DNA of 64,000 bases from Microthrixaceae bacterium (GTDB taxonomy: Bacteria; Actinomycetota; Acidimicrobiia; Acidimicrobiales; Microtrichaceae). The notes under the pieces were generated by a model. That model was not told where the DNA came from. It did not search any database and worked only from the letters and a program-made list of their open reading frames with translations. Positions 17,111 to 25,768 of the stretch are shown here, one piece after another. The stretch covers positions 1 to 64,000 of the forward strand of contig JAMLGM010000001.1 of NCBI GenBank assembly GCA_023957975.1, given 5' to 3'. The position numbers and the translations under genes are program-made. Within the stretch, counting starts at the first letter, position 1; each line of letters starts with the position of its first letter.

Positions 17111-18316
17111 ATGACATCACAGGACCAGACCTCACAGGACCAGCCGACCCTCGACACCAGCGATCTCGACCGCCACATGGGCGTGCCGATGGAGCCGGGC
17201 GAGTTGAAGGAGCCGGTCGCGCTCAACGACATCCGGCGGTGGGTGCAGGCGATGCACTACCCGAACCCCCTGCACTACGACGAGCGCTGGGCGGCCGAAA
17301 GCCGTTTCGGAACCATCGTGGCGCCGCAGCCGATGACGGTCGCCACCGACACCAGTCACGGGTGTTCTCCTGCGCAGGTCGGCAAGATTCCCAACAGTCA
17401 CCTGATCTTCGGTGGCGACGACTGGTGGTTCTTCGGGCCGCGGATCTGGCCGGGCGATCACATGGTCTGTCACCGGATGCCGTACGACTACAAGGTGTCC
17501 GACACCAAGTTCGCCGGGCCGACGTGTTTCCAGCGCGGCGACACCCTCTACATCAACCAGCGCGGCGAGCGGGTGGCGCTGCAGCGTTCGACGGCGATTC
17601 GCTATCAGGTGCGTGAGGCGAAGGAGAAGAAGCTGTTCTCCGAGCCGAAGGAACCCGAATGGAGCGATGCGAAACTCGCGGAGCTCGACGAGATCAAGGG
17701 TTGGTTCATCGATCAGATCCAGACGCTGCGCCACGACCCGCGCACCTATGAGTCGGTGAGCGTCGGCGACATGCTCGCCCCGAACGTGTTGGGCCCCCAT
17801 TCCCTCGCCAGTTTCACCACCGAGTGGCGGGCGTTTCCCATGACGACGTGGGGTGCGACGGCGAAGGGCCCGACCACCGTGCGGGCCGAGGAGCTCGGTT
17901 ACACCAAGGAGATGGCGGGCTTTGAAGGCGACCGGCGAATGGAACGCACCAACCCCGAACTCACCGACGGCGCCTACTACGGACCGTCGCGGGGGCACCT
18001 GCAGCCTCGCTGGGCTCAACACGTCGGCATGCCGCGTGGCTACGGCTACGGGGCGTCGATGGGTGCGTGGATCATCGACTATGTGGCGGCGTGGGCCGGG
18101 GAGTGGGGCTTTGTCACCCACGCCACCTCGCAGTACCGCAACCCGGCCTTCACCGGCGACGCCACGTTCCTGTCGGGTGAGGTGATCGGCAAGGAGATCC
18201 TGCGCCGAGGCCGTCACCGCGTGAAGGTCGCTGTCGAGTTGCGCAACCAGGACGAGACGGTGATGGCCAAGGCCACCGTCGAGGTCGAGTTGCCAAGCAC
18301 CGACACACTGTCCTGA
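17111..18316 (+). CDS. MaoC-like / hotdog dehydratase family protein
   Basis: A 401-residue protein with two hotdog modules. The N-terminal FAS1-like dehydratase domain (about residues 15-160) has PNPLHYDERWA and GTIVAPQPMTVA. A second half (about 200-395) has GPHSLASFTTEWRAFP and GYGYGASMGAWIIDY. The family hydrates enoyl-CoA thioesters. The start at 17111 is supported by GGAGACC upstream. It follows the ligase by 11 bp and would provide the hydration step of the pathway. The usual MaoC Asp-His catalytic pair is not obvious, so the exact reaction is uncertain. Confidence 0.78.
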   Translation: MTSQDQTSQDQPTLDTSDLDRHMGVPMEPGELKEPVALNDIRRWVQAMHYPNPLHYDERWAAESRFGTIVAPQPMTVATDTSHGCSPAQVGKIPNSHLIFGGDDWWFFGPRIWPGDHMVCHRMPYDYKVSDTKFAGPTCFQRGDTLYINQRGERVALQRSTAIRYQVREAKEKKLFSEPKEPEWSDAKLAELDEIKGWFIDQIQTLRHDPRTYESVSVGDMLAPNVLGPHSLASFTTEWRAFPMTTWGATAKGPTTVRAEELGYTKEMAGFEGDRRMERTNPELTDGAYYGPSRGHLQPRWAQHVGMPRGYGYGASMGAWIIDYVAAWAGEWGFVTHATSQYRNPAFTGDATFLSGEVIGKEILRRGRHRVKVAVELRNQDETVMAKATVEVELPSTDTLS

Positions 18317-18384
18317 GCAGCACTTTCCTGAGCAGCGCCCGTCAATGCCTTGCCCGTCAAACCCCACCGAACCAGGAGCGAATC

Positions 18385-18702
18385 ATGATTCTCGTCGTCG
18401 TCAAACAACCCGTCCGTGCCAAGTACGCGGACGACTGGCCCGAACTCGTGCGCGAGTACACCGAGGCCACCCGCGCCGAGCCGGGCAACATCTCCTTCGA
18501 CTGGTATCGCAGCCCGGAGGATCCGAACCTGTGGATCCTCGTCGAGGTGTTCGCCGACAAGGCCGCCGGCGACGCGCACACCGCGTCGGAGCACTTCGCC
18601 AAGGCGAGTGGCGAGATGGCCCGCTGGTGCGCCGCCATCCCCGAGATCATCCACATGGAGGGGCCGGGGGAGGGCTGGTCGCTCGCCGGCGAGGCCTCCT
18701 AG
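18385..18702 (+). CDS. Antibiotic biosynthesis monooxygenase (ABM) domain protein
   Basis: 105 residues, one ferredoxin-like ABM/YgiN domain: MILVVVKQPVR, EPGNISFDWYRSPEDPNLWILVEVFAD and the HTASEHF segment are typical. Members act as cofactor-free quinol-type monooxygenases or as small accessory proteins. AGGAG precedes the start. It sits within the BVMO operon, so it may handle a product or protect against a reactive intermediate. Confidence 0.85.
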   Translation: MILVVVKQPVRAKYADDWPELVREYTEATRAEPGNISFDWYRSPEDPNLWILVEVFADKAAGDAHTASEHFAKASGEMARWCAAIPEIIHMEGPGEGWSLAGEAS

Positions 18703-18750
18703 CGCCGTGGCACGTTCGACGATGAGACCATGTCCGAGGGAGGTGCGCCC

Positions 18751-19518
18751 ATGACCAGCGACCGCCAACAGCCGACGTTTCCGACCTTCGACACGGTCGA
18801 GGAGGAGCGGCGTCATCGCAAGCAACGTCTCGCCGCGGCGTTTCGTCTCTTCGGGGCCTTTGGGTTCGACGAGGGGGCGGCGGGCCACATCACCGCCCGC
18901 GATCCGGAGTTGACCGATCACTTCTGGGTTAACCCGCTGGCGATGAACTTCAAGCGCATCCGGGTGCGCGACCTGTTGTTGGTGAACGCCGCGGGCGAGG
19001 TCGTGCACGGCACCTGGCGGGTGAACAAGGCGGCGTTCATGATCCACTCGCACATTCACGAGGCGCGCCCCGACGTGGTGGCGGCGGCGCATTCGCATTC
19101 GATCTACGGCAAGACGCTGTCGACCCTTCGCCAGCCGCTGCTGCCACTCACCCAGGATGCGTGCGCGTTCTACGGCGACCATGCGGTGTTCGACGACTAC
19201 GGGGGTGTGGTGTTCGAACACGACGAGGGCGATCGCATCGCCGCCGCCTTGGGTTCGCACAAGGCGGCGATCCTCGCGAACCACGGGCTGTTGACCGTCG
19301 GGGCGACCGTGGACGAGGCGGCGTGGTGGTTCATCACGATGGAACGGTCGTGTCAGGCCCAACTGCTCGCCGAGGCGGCCGGCGTTCCGGTGCCGATTCC
19401 CCACGAGCAGGCGGCGGCCACAGCGTCGATGATCGGACATCCGATGTCGGGGTGGTATTCGTTCCAGCCGCTCTATGACTGGATCGTGACCGAACAACCC
19501 GACTTCTTGGAGGAGTAG
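18751..19518 (+). CDS. Class II aldolase/adducin family protein
   Basis: 255 residues, one class II aldolase/adducin domain. Zinc ligands are visible in AAAHSHSIYG and ANHGLLTVG, with ITARDPE near the N-terminus. Metal-dependent aldol cleavage or decarboxylation is expected. The start at 18751 is set by the strong GGGAGG 8 bp upstream (an ATG at 18730 lacks one). It is tightly followed by a CoA ligase (3 bp), so it works in the same pathway. Confidence 0.85.
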   Translation: MTSDRQQPTFPTFDTVEEERRHRKQRLAAAFRLFGAFGFDEGAAGHITARDPELTDHFWVNPLAMNFKRIRVRDLLLVNAAGEVVHGTWRVNKAAFMIHSHIHEARPDVVAAAHSHSIYGKTLSTLRQPLLPLTQDACAFYGDHAVFDDYGGVVFEHDEGDRIAAALGSHKAAILANHGLLTVGATVDEAAWWFITMERSCQAQLLAEAAGVPVPIPHEQAAATASMIGHPMSGWYSFQPLYDWIVTEQPDFLEE

Positions 19519-19521
19519 GCG

Positions 19522-21075
19522 ATGGCTGTTTCGTGGTCGATCGCACGGGCGCTCGACGACGTGCTCGCGACCGACCCGGGTCGCGAGGCGTTGGTGACGC
19601 GGTCGGCTCGACTGAGCTACGCCGACTTGGACGCCGCCGCGAATCGTGCCGCCCGGGCGCTGGTGTCGTGTGGGGTGCGCCCCGGCGACCGGGTGGCGGC
19701 GTCGCTGCCGAACGACGTCGATGTGGTGGTGGCCTTCCACGGTGCGATGCGGGCCGGGGCCGTGTGGTTGGGCATCAACCGTGCCCTCGCCGTGCCGGAG
19801 AAGCAGTTCCAACTCGACGACACCGAGGCGGCGGTGTTCATCTGCGAGAACGCCGGAGGCGCTGGGGCTGGTGGCGGTGGCGCTGGTGCCGTCGGCGGGA
19901 TGACGCTGTCGCTCGGCGAGTGGCAATCGCTCGTGGCGGGGGCGTCGGATGACGCTGTTGGGATCGAGGTCGACCCGCTCGCGCCGGCGGGCATCGCCTA
20001 CACGAGTGGGACGACGGGGCGGCCGAAGGGTGTGGTGCACAGCCAGCGGGGGCTGCTCGTGCCGGCGACGGTGCTGGTGGAGAGCCGGGGGTACGACTCG
20101 ACGCTGCGCAAGGCCGACTGTTTCCCGTTCACGATCCTCAACATGACCGTGCTGACCACGCTGTTGGCGGCGAGGGCCGGCGGCACGACGATTCTCATGG
20201 ATCGCATCGACGCCGAAGGGGTGGCCGAGTGGATCCGCGACGAGGCGGCCACGTTGTGGAATGGGCCGCCCGCGTTGTTGCATTCGCTGGCCTCGATGGA
20301 CTCGGTAGCGGCGAGCGATTTGGGGTCGTTGCGCGAGGCCTGGACCGGGGGAGCGGACTGTCCAGCGACGATCCTCGACGCGTACGAAGCGAAGTTCGGC
20401 CATCGGGTGTTGAGCACCTATGGGCTGACCGAGGCGCCGACCGTGGTGTCCATCGACCCGATCGAGGCCGCGGCGCTCGATGGCAAGGTCGGCCGGGTTG
20501 AGGGGGCGAGCGGTCGGCCGTTGCCGCATCTGGCGGTGACGATCCGAGATGAGGCCGGCGATGAGGTCGCGGCGGGGGAGACCGGTGAGGTGTGCGTCGG
20601 GCCAGCGGCGGGGGACGATCGCTACCGGCTGATGCTCGAGTACTGGCGCCGGCCCGAGGCCACCGCGGAGACGTTGGCGGGCGGGGTCCTACACACCGGT
20701 GACGTCGGGTTCTTCGACGAGGCGGGCTATCTCCACCTGCGCGACCGCAAGAAGCTCGTCATCATTCGGGGCGGTGCGAACGTGTACCCGGCCGAGGTCG
20801 AGCGGGTGTTGCAGGAGATCGACGGGGTTGCGGCCTCGGCGGTGATCAGCGTGCCCGACGAGCGGCTGGGGGAGCGGGTCGTCGCGCTCGTCGAGGTGTC
20901 CGCCGAGATTGGCGATGGCTTCGACGGCGAGGCTGCCCGAGCCTGGTGCGCCTCGCAACTCGCCAAGTACAAGGTGCCCGAGCGGATCGTCGTCATCGAC
21001 TCGTTTCCCCGAAACGCGATGGGCAAGATCGTGCGCACCGAGCTGCCCGCTCTCCTCGCGACCTCGGGCGAGTGA
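19522..21075 (+). CDS. AMP-dependent acyl-CoA synthetase/ligase
   Basis: A 517-residue ANL ligase with YTSGTTGRPKG at about residues 159-169, TYGLTEAP, HTGDVGFFDEAGYL and the C-terminal FPRNAMGKI carrying the acyl-adenylate Lys. A Gly/Ala-rich low-complexity insert (GGAGAGGGGAGAVGG) lies before the P-loop. It is the last gene of the BVMO operon, ending before the family D palindromes. A second ligase in one operon implies two acid intermediates to be activated. Confidence 0.9.
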   Translation: MAVSWSIARALDDVLATDPGREALVTRSARLSYADLDAAANRAARALVSCGVRPGDRVAASLPNDVDVVVAFHGAMRAGAVWLGINRALAVPEKQFQLDDTEAAVFICENAGGAGAGGGGAGAVGGMTLSLGEWQSLVAGASDDAVGIEVDPLAPAGIAYTSGTTGRPKGVVHSQRGLLVPATVLVESRGYDSTLRKADCFPFTILNMTVLTTLLAARAGGTTILMDRIDAEGVAEWIRDEAATLWNGPPALLHSLASMDSVAASDLGSLREAWTGGADCPATILDAYEAKFGHRVLSTYGLTEAPTVVSIDPIEAAALDGKVGRVEGASGRPLPHLAVTIRDEAGDEVAAGETGEVCVGPAAGDDRYRLMLEYWRRPEATAETLAGGVLHTGDVGFFDEAGYLHLRDRKKLVIIRGGANVYPAEVERVLQEIDGVAASAVISVPDERLGERVVALVEVSAEIGDGFDGEAARAWCASQLAKYKVPERIVVIDSFPRNAMGKIVRTELPALLATSGE

Positions 21076-21081
21076 ATGGCG

Positions 21082-21171
21082 CGCCCACAGTTCATCTGTC
21101 GCGCCCACAGTTCAACTGTGGGTAAATCCGGCCACCTGTCGAACGCCTTTGCCCACAGTTGAACTGTGGGC
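21082..21171. repeat. Palindromic repeat family D cluster
   Basis: A short palindrome of CCCACAGTT-x-AACTGTGGG type occurs twice (21104-21122 and 21151-21171), with a degenerate half copy at 21084-21096. All lie between the convergent stops at 21075 and 21179. Two hairpins in a 104-bp gap could act as a bidirectional terminator, though no T-tract is present. Confidence 0.75.
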
Positions 21172-21178
21172 ATAGGCG

Positions 21179-21961
21179 TTACCCGATCTCAGCGCGGCCG
21201 ATCTCGGTGCGGCCGAGTTTGGCGGCGGCCTCGGGGACGAACGGTTCGGGAGCGAAGGGGCCGGTCGCCACCGAGGACACCTCGATCTCGGGCAACACGA
21301 CGTTGGGGGCCAGGGTGTCGAGCCAGGCGATCGTGTCGACCACATCGGAGGTGCGCAGGGTCATCATCGGGAAGTGGACGTCGTCGAGCATGGGGGTCGC
21401 CACCGGTCCGGTCGTTACGACGTGCACGGCGATGCCGTCTCGCTCCACCTCCTTGGCGAGCGCCGCGGCGAACGCGTTCAGCCCGGCCTTCGACGCCGAG
21501 TATGCGGATTTGCCGGGCTGGGGTGCGTGAGCGGAACTCGAGGACAACATGACGATGCGACCCCCGGCACCCATCGCCGACAGCGCGGCGTGGGTCACCA
21601 CGAAGGCCGAGGTGAGGTTGATACGCAGCACCGATTCGAACGTGGCGAGCGATTCCTTGCGCACGAAGGTTCCCTGCATGACGCCGGCGGCGTGTACGAG
21701 CAGGTCGACGGTTCCAGCTTCGGCGACGACCGCCGCGAACTGCTCGGGATCCGCGCAGTCACCCGCCACCCATCGCGCACCGATCGATTCGGCGGCCTCG
21801 GCGAGCACATCGGCGCGTCGAGCGGTGAGGACGACGTCGTAGCCCCGGCGGACCAGTTCGGCCCCGGTCGCCAACCCGATGCCGCTGCTGCCCCCGGTGA
21901 TGATCGCCCGCCGTCGGGGGCCGTCGGCTCCGTGCGCCGCGGGGCTGTTGAGTTCGCTCAT
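21179..21961 (-). CDS. Short-chain dehydrogenase/reductase
   Basis: A 260-residue classical SDR. Cofactor motif TGGSSGIG, HAAG in place of NNAG, and catalytic SSS...YSASK are seen. The C-terminal region is longer than usual and ends in EIGRAEIG repeats. The start at 21961 is preferred over the ATG at 21970, which lies 2 bp from the motif I palindrome. It diverges from the AcuI-like reductase, both under one motif I site. Confidence 0.82.
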   Translation of the reverse strand: MSELNSPAAHGADGPRRRAIITGGSSGIGLATGAELVRRGYDVVLTARRADVLAEAAESIGARWVAGDCADPEQFAAVVAEAGTVDLLVHAAGVMQGTFVRKESLATFESVLRINLTSAFVVTHAALSAMGAGGRIVMLSSSSAHAPQPGKSAYSASKAGLNAFAAALAKEVERDGIAVHVVTTGPVATPMLDDVHFPMMTLRTSDVVDTIAWLDTLAPNVVLPEIEVSSVATGPFAPEPFVPEAAAKLGRTEIGRAEIG

Positions 21962-21971
21962 GGAAATCATC

Positions 21972-21985
21972 GTACCGACCGGTAC
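21972..21985. promoter_or_regulatory. Motif I operator candidate, SDR/AcuI divergent promoter
   Basis: GTACCGACCGGTAC, identical over 14 bp to the site at 6932-6945. It lies 11 bp from the SDR start and 36 bp from the reductase start. Confidence 0.6.
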
Positions 21986-22020
21986 AACTTTGGTTCTCGG
22001 TTTTCGCTAACGTGCTTCCC

Positions 22021-23010
22021 GTGGCTTCATTCAACGCGTTTCTCCTGTCCAAGACCGACGACGGCCAGTCCCTCGCATGGGCCGAGGTCGACGAGACCGA
22101 CCTGATGGAAGGCGACGTCACCGTCGAGGTGTCGCACTCGTCGCTCAACTTCAAAGACGGTCTGGCGATCACCGGATCGTCGCCGGTCGTTCGTCGCTGG
22201 CCAATGATTCCCGGCATCGACTTCGTCGGAACCGTGCGCGACTCGTCCAACTCGGCATTCGAGGAGGGTGACACGGTCGTGCTGAACGGTTGGGGTGTCG
22301 GCGAGACCCACCTGGGCGGCTACGCGGAGTTGGCGAGAGTGCCGGGTGAGTGGCTCGTCGCACTGCCCGAGGGCATCACCCCGAGCCAGTCGATGGCGAT
22401 CGGCACTGCCGGTTACACCGCGATGTTGTGTGTCATGGCACTGGAGAGCCGCGGGGTGCGACCAGCGTCGGGACCTGTCCTGGTGACCGGTGCTGCGGGG
22501 GGTGTCGGCAGCGTGGCGATCGCTATCCTCGCGGCCCGAGGCTATGAGGTCATCGCATCGAGTGGCCGTGCCGAATCCGAGGGCGAATACCTGATGTCGC
22601 TCGGTGCGACACAGATCATCGACCGTTCCGAACTCTCCGAGCCTGGGCGTCCGATGGGTAAGGAACGCTGGGGGGCCGCGGTCGACAGCGTCGGCAGTCA
22701 CACCCTCGCGAACGTGTTGGCACAGACCCGCTACGGCGGCACGGTCGCGGCGTGCGGGTTGGCGCAGGGCATGGACCTGCCCACATCGGTGGCGCCGTTC
22801 ATCCTGCGCGGTGTCAGCCTGCTCGGCGTCGACAGCGTGATGGCCCCGCTTGAGTTGCGCCACGAGGCCTGGCGACGTCTGGCGACGGACCTTCCCCTCG
22901 ATCTGCTCGACTCGCTGACCGTCACCCATCCGCTGTCCGACGCTCCGGCGTTGGCCCAGGACATTCTCGACGGAAAGGTGCGCGGACGCGTCGTGTTCGA
23001 AGTCGCCTGA
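22021..23010 (+). CDS. AcuI/YhdH-type acrylyl-CoA reductase family (zinc-free MDR)
   Basis: A 329-residue medium-chain reductase of the YhdH/AcuI branch: SSLNFKDGLAITG, PGIDFVGTV, the NADPH motif VTGAAGGVGSVA and the closing GKVRGRVVFEV. The family reduces acrylyl-CoA or similar enoyl-CoA to the saturated form with NADPH and lacks the catalytic zinc of alcohol dehydrogenases. The start is GTG 22021 (VASFNAFLL), matching family N-termini; GTG 22012 is possible. It could remove short enoyl-CoA products such as acryloyl-CoA from beta-oxidation. Confidence 0.88.
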   Translation: MASFNAFLLSKTDDGQSLAWAEVDETDLMEGDVTVEVSHSSLNFKDGLAITGSSPVVRRWPMIPGIDFVGTVRDSSNSAFEEGDTVVLNGWGVGETHLGGYAELARVPGEWLVALPEGITPSQSMAIGTAGYTAMLCVMALESRGVRPASGPVLVTGAAGGVGSVAIAILAARGYEVIASSGRAESEGEYLMSLGATQIIDRSELSEPGRPMGKERWGAAVDSVGSHTLANVLAQTRYGGTVAACGLAQGMDLPTSVAPFILRGVSLLGVDSVMAPLELRHEAWRRLATDLPLDLLDSLTVTHPLSDAPALAQDILDGKVRGRVVFEVA

Positions 23011-23130
23011 TTCGTTGGCCGGCGCCGGAGCGGATTGATTGGATCGTCGGCGCTTGTGTGGCTTGACGGTGCGGACTGAAGCGGCGATTACCGGTTCCGT
23101 CGAACTGACGGGGCTCCTTACACTCGGGTC

Positions 23131-23376
23131 ATGTCCGTGGCGATCGAGCTGTCGGACGAGGTTCTGCGCCGACTCGAAGCGGCCGCCGCGGCGCTACATG
23201 CCCCACAGACAGGCCTTGGCGAAAGCGATGCTCTCGCGAACGTTCTCGCGCTGAACCAACTTGGGTGCGCGGCGGGAGGGGGTGAGGTGGGCCCGGCTCA
23301 CCGGCAATCGGTGGCGACTGCGAGTGCCTCGCAGATTCCGTGCATTCGGTCGCCGCTGAGCGAGCCAATCCGCTGA
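23131..23376 (+). CDS. Possible antitoxin-like remnant
   Basis: An 81-codon frame whose first 20 residues (MSVAIELSDEVLRRLEAAAA) look like the start of a type II antitoxin, while the rest has no family character. Its 3' part overlaps the mazF-like gene on the other strand. It is more likely a broken antitoxin than a working gene; it might also be chance. Confidence 0.3.
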   Translation: MSVAIELSDEVLRRLEAAAAALHAPQTGLGESDALANVLALNQLGCAAGGGEVGPAHRQSVATASASQIPCIRSPLSEPIR

Positions 23377-23624
23377 ACCAACAGGGCGAGCGATACCGAC
23401 TCGACGGAGTCGAGATTCACTGCACACCTGCGTTCGATCGGATCATCGCCTGGTTCGAGGACGACCTCGCTTGGTAGACCGCGGACCGTCGTCGTGCACG
23501 GGGCGATGAGAGCTCGCCCCAGTCGTGGAATGGCGACATCGCGAGACAACACAACGACTGGTCGCCGACCGATCTCCGGGTGTTCACACCACCAGAGATC
23601 ACCACGTCGAGGAAAGGCGGTCAT
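23298..23624 (-). CDS. mazF: MazF/PemK-family endoribonuclease toxin
   Basis: A 108-residue MazF-like toxin that would cut mRNA at short sequence sites. The family features are [41 protein letters not shown] with the catalytic Thr/Ser region, and [11 protein letters not shown]. Its start (23624) overlaps the antitoxin stop by 4 bp (ATGA), the usual antitoxin-first order. It is intact. Confidence 0.88.
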   Translation of the reverse strand: MTAFPRRGDLWWCEHPEIGRRPVVVLSRDVAIPRLGRALIAPCTTTVRGLPSEVVLEPGDDPIERRCAVNLDSVESVSLALLVQRIGSLSGDRMHGICEALAVATDCR

Positions 23625-23860
23625 GTCGAAGCGACGGCGTTGCGGAACGACTCGAGATCACCCCAGTCGTCCGGTTCACCGATGGGGTGGTTCTCGTAGG
23701 CCTTGGCATATTCGGCGTCGATCGTCGCGCGTCTCTCGGCTGCGAGAAGCGCGGCGAGCGCAGCGTCGATCAGCTTCGAGTCGGTTGAATCGCTACGAAG
23801 GCGCCGAGCGTCGGTGAGGAGGTCGGCGTCAACGGTGGTGCTGATGCGGATTCGGGCCAT
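23621..23860 (-). CDS. Ribbon-helix-helix antitoxin partner of MazF
   Basis: A 79-residue protein. The N-terminal ribbon-helix-helix ([20 protein letters not shown], then [16 protein letters not shown]) should bind operator DNA and dimerise. The acidic C-terminus ([18 protein letters not shown]) would wrap the toxin. ATG 23860 is chosen because it begins the RHH fold; the frame is open further upstream but without similarity. It is translationally coupled to mazF. Confidence 0.82.
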   Translation of the reverse strand: MARIRISTTVDADLLTDARRLRSDSTDSKLIDAALAALLAAERRATIDAEYAKAYENHPIGEPDDWGDLESFRNAVAST

Positions 23861-24287
23861 TCGCAAGTATGGCACGACTATGCCACGACTATGCCACGGA
23901 AGTGCCACGGTGCTCGCTGGCGATCTCGTCGGAGGCGATGGCGCAGAATGGGTTGTTCCGCAAGCGCAGGAGCACTGTTGGGCTGATAGGCGTTCGCGGT
24001 TCGGGCGTTCGAGATGTTCACGTACGTTCGCGGGTGTAGCGAGAGGGTTGCCGTCGAGATTGACCGAAACGTCCTCGTCGGTAGTCTCCAGTGCCTCGTC
24101 GGTGGGTGGTCCGTTATTAGTGGCCACTGACGATTCGACACCGTCACCCAGACAACCCACCAAGTGACCGAACCTGAACCACCAGCGCTGACTGCTGGGC
24201 GCTGCAAGCCGCGGTACGCTCGCGCTCTTGGCAGATGTCGACGCGTACCAGTGAGACGCGCTCGAAGCCGATCTCAGGGGAGTACCA
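23861..24287. other. Intergenic region with short tandem repeat
   Basis: 427 bp without a convincing gene. Next to the antitoxin start is a 12-bp repeated unit (GACTATGCCAC, about 23876-23902), a candidate site for autoregulation of the toxin-antitoxin pair. The rest presumably carries the promoter of the amidase gene; no motif I or II site was seen. Confidence 0.4.
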
Positions 24288-25730
24288 ATGTCTGAACGAG
24301 CGGCGTCCGACCGAGCCGTGTCCGACCGAGCGGCGTCCGAACGAGTGCATGCATTCACCGATGATGCGCTCGGTGATGACGACGCGGTTGCGCTCGCGGA
24401 GCGTGTCCGCTCCGGAGCGGTGCATCCCAAGGAGTTGCTGGAGGCGGCGATCGCACGGGCGGCAATGGTCGACCCGACCCTTCGTGCGGTCGAAACCCCG
24501 ATGTATGACCGACCCCGCACCGGCGCCGGTTCCGACGCCCCGTTTTTCGGCGTGCCGACCTATCTCAAGGACAACACCGAGGTCCTCGGCGTGCCCACCG
24601 GTAACGGCAGCGAGGCCTACGTCGCCAAGCCGGCACAGAAGGACGCGCCGTTCACCGGACAGGTCCTGTCGACCGGGGTCACCATCATCGGCAAGTCGCG
24701 GCTTCCCGAGTTCGGGCTCAACGCCTCGACGGAGTTCATGACGCGCGAGCCGACCCGTAACCCGTGGAATCCCGCCTATTCGGTGGGTGCTTCCTCGGGA
24801 GGTTCGGCAGCGCTCGTCGCGGCTGGAGTCGTGCCGATCGCGCACGCGAATGACGGCGGTGGCTCGATCCGCATCCCGGCAGCGTGTGCGGGGCTCGTCG
24901 GGTTGAAGACGACCCGCGGGCGCCATCTCATCAGTGACCGGATGAAGAAGGTGCCGATCGACATCGGAACCGAGGGCATCGTGTCTCGGTCGGTGCGTGA
25001 CACGGCGGTGTTCCTCGACGGGATCGAGGCCGGCTACCGCAACCCGATGCTGCCGCCCGTGGGACGCATCGAAGGGCCCGGCAACCGGCGGCTGCGTGTC
25101 GGGGTCATCTTCGACTCCATCACCGGTCCGCCCGACGCCGACACCCGCGCCGCCGTCGAGCAGACCGTGGCGATCCTCGAGGAAGCCGGCCACCACGTCG
25201 AGGAAATCCCGCTGCCTGTCGGCCTCGGTTTCCGCGACGACTTCCTGCAGTACTGGGCGCTGCTGGCCCACGCGCTCATCGATCTCGGCAAGCACCTGGT
25301 CGCATCGGATTTCGACAAGACGAAGGCCGACGGTGTGGGGCGCGGCCTACGGGATCATCACCGGGCGAACCTGCGCCACACCCGTGGGGCGATCAAGCGC
25401 CTGAAGCAGGTTCCGGCCGCGTACGGCGAGATGTTTCGGGGCCACGAACTCGTCGTGTCGCCGGTGCTTCGCCATCCCGCTCCCGAGATCGGCTACCTGA
25501 GCCCCCAACTCCCGTTCTCGACGCTGATCGACCGGCTGTTCTCCTATGTCGCCTACACGCCGCTCAACAACATCGCCGGAACGCCGGCCATGTCGGTCCC
25601 GGCGGGGTTGTCGTCGACGGGCCTGCCGGTTGGCGTGCAGTTGCAGGGGGCGTGGGGCGATGAGCGCACGCTGATCGAGGCCGCGTACCTGTTGGAACAA
25701 GCCAACCCGTTCCCCCGCATCACCGACTGA
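24288..25730 (+). CDS. Amidase (amidase signature family)
   Basis: A 480-residue amidase-signature hydrolase of carboxamides, possibly aryl or fatty amides. The Ser-cisSer-Lys triad is visible: K94 in YLKDN, S170 in GASSGGSAA and S193 in [10 protein letters not shown]. The start at 24288 has GGGGAG upstream. The first 20 residues are repeats of ASDRAVSDR type from a 12/15-bp microsatellite and precede the fold. It is convergent with the cyclase-family gene at 25769. Confidence 0.9.
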   Translation: MSERAASDRAVSDRAASERVHAFTDDALGDDDAVALAERVRSGAVHPKELLEAAIARAAMVDPTLRAVETPMYDRPRTGAGSDAPFFGVPTYLKDNTEVLGVPTGNGSEAYVAKPAQKDAPFTGQVLSTGVTIIGKSRLPEFGLNASTEFMTREPTRNPWNPAYSVGASSGGSAALVAAGVVPIAHANDGGGSIRIPAACAGLVGLKTTRGRHLISDRMKKVPIDIGTEGIVSRSVRDTAVFLDGIEAGYRNPMLPPVGRIEGPGNRRLRVGVIFDSITGPPDADTRAAVEQTVAILEEAGHHVEEIPLPVGLGFRDDFLQYWALLAHALIDLGKHLVASDFDKTKADGVGRGLRDHHRANLRHTRGAIKRLKQVPAAYGEMFRGHELVVSPVLRHPAPEIGYLSPQLPFSTLIDRLFSYVAYTPLNNIAGTPAMSVPAGLSSTGLPVGVQLQGAWGDERTLIEAAYLLEQANPFPRITD

Positions 25731-25768
25731 GCCGGTCGCCGTCTCGCCGTCTCGCCGTCTCGGTTGCG

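Noticed and set aside
18214-20529. A 771-codon open frame on the minus strand
   Set aside because: It runs antisense to four well-supported genes, is Arg/His-rich with no family character, and is a shadow of GC-rich codon use.
23878-24207. Minus-strand frame of 109 codons upstream of the antitoxin
   Set aside because: No domain, odd composition and no ribosome site; treated as intergenic.
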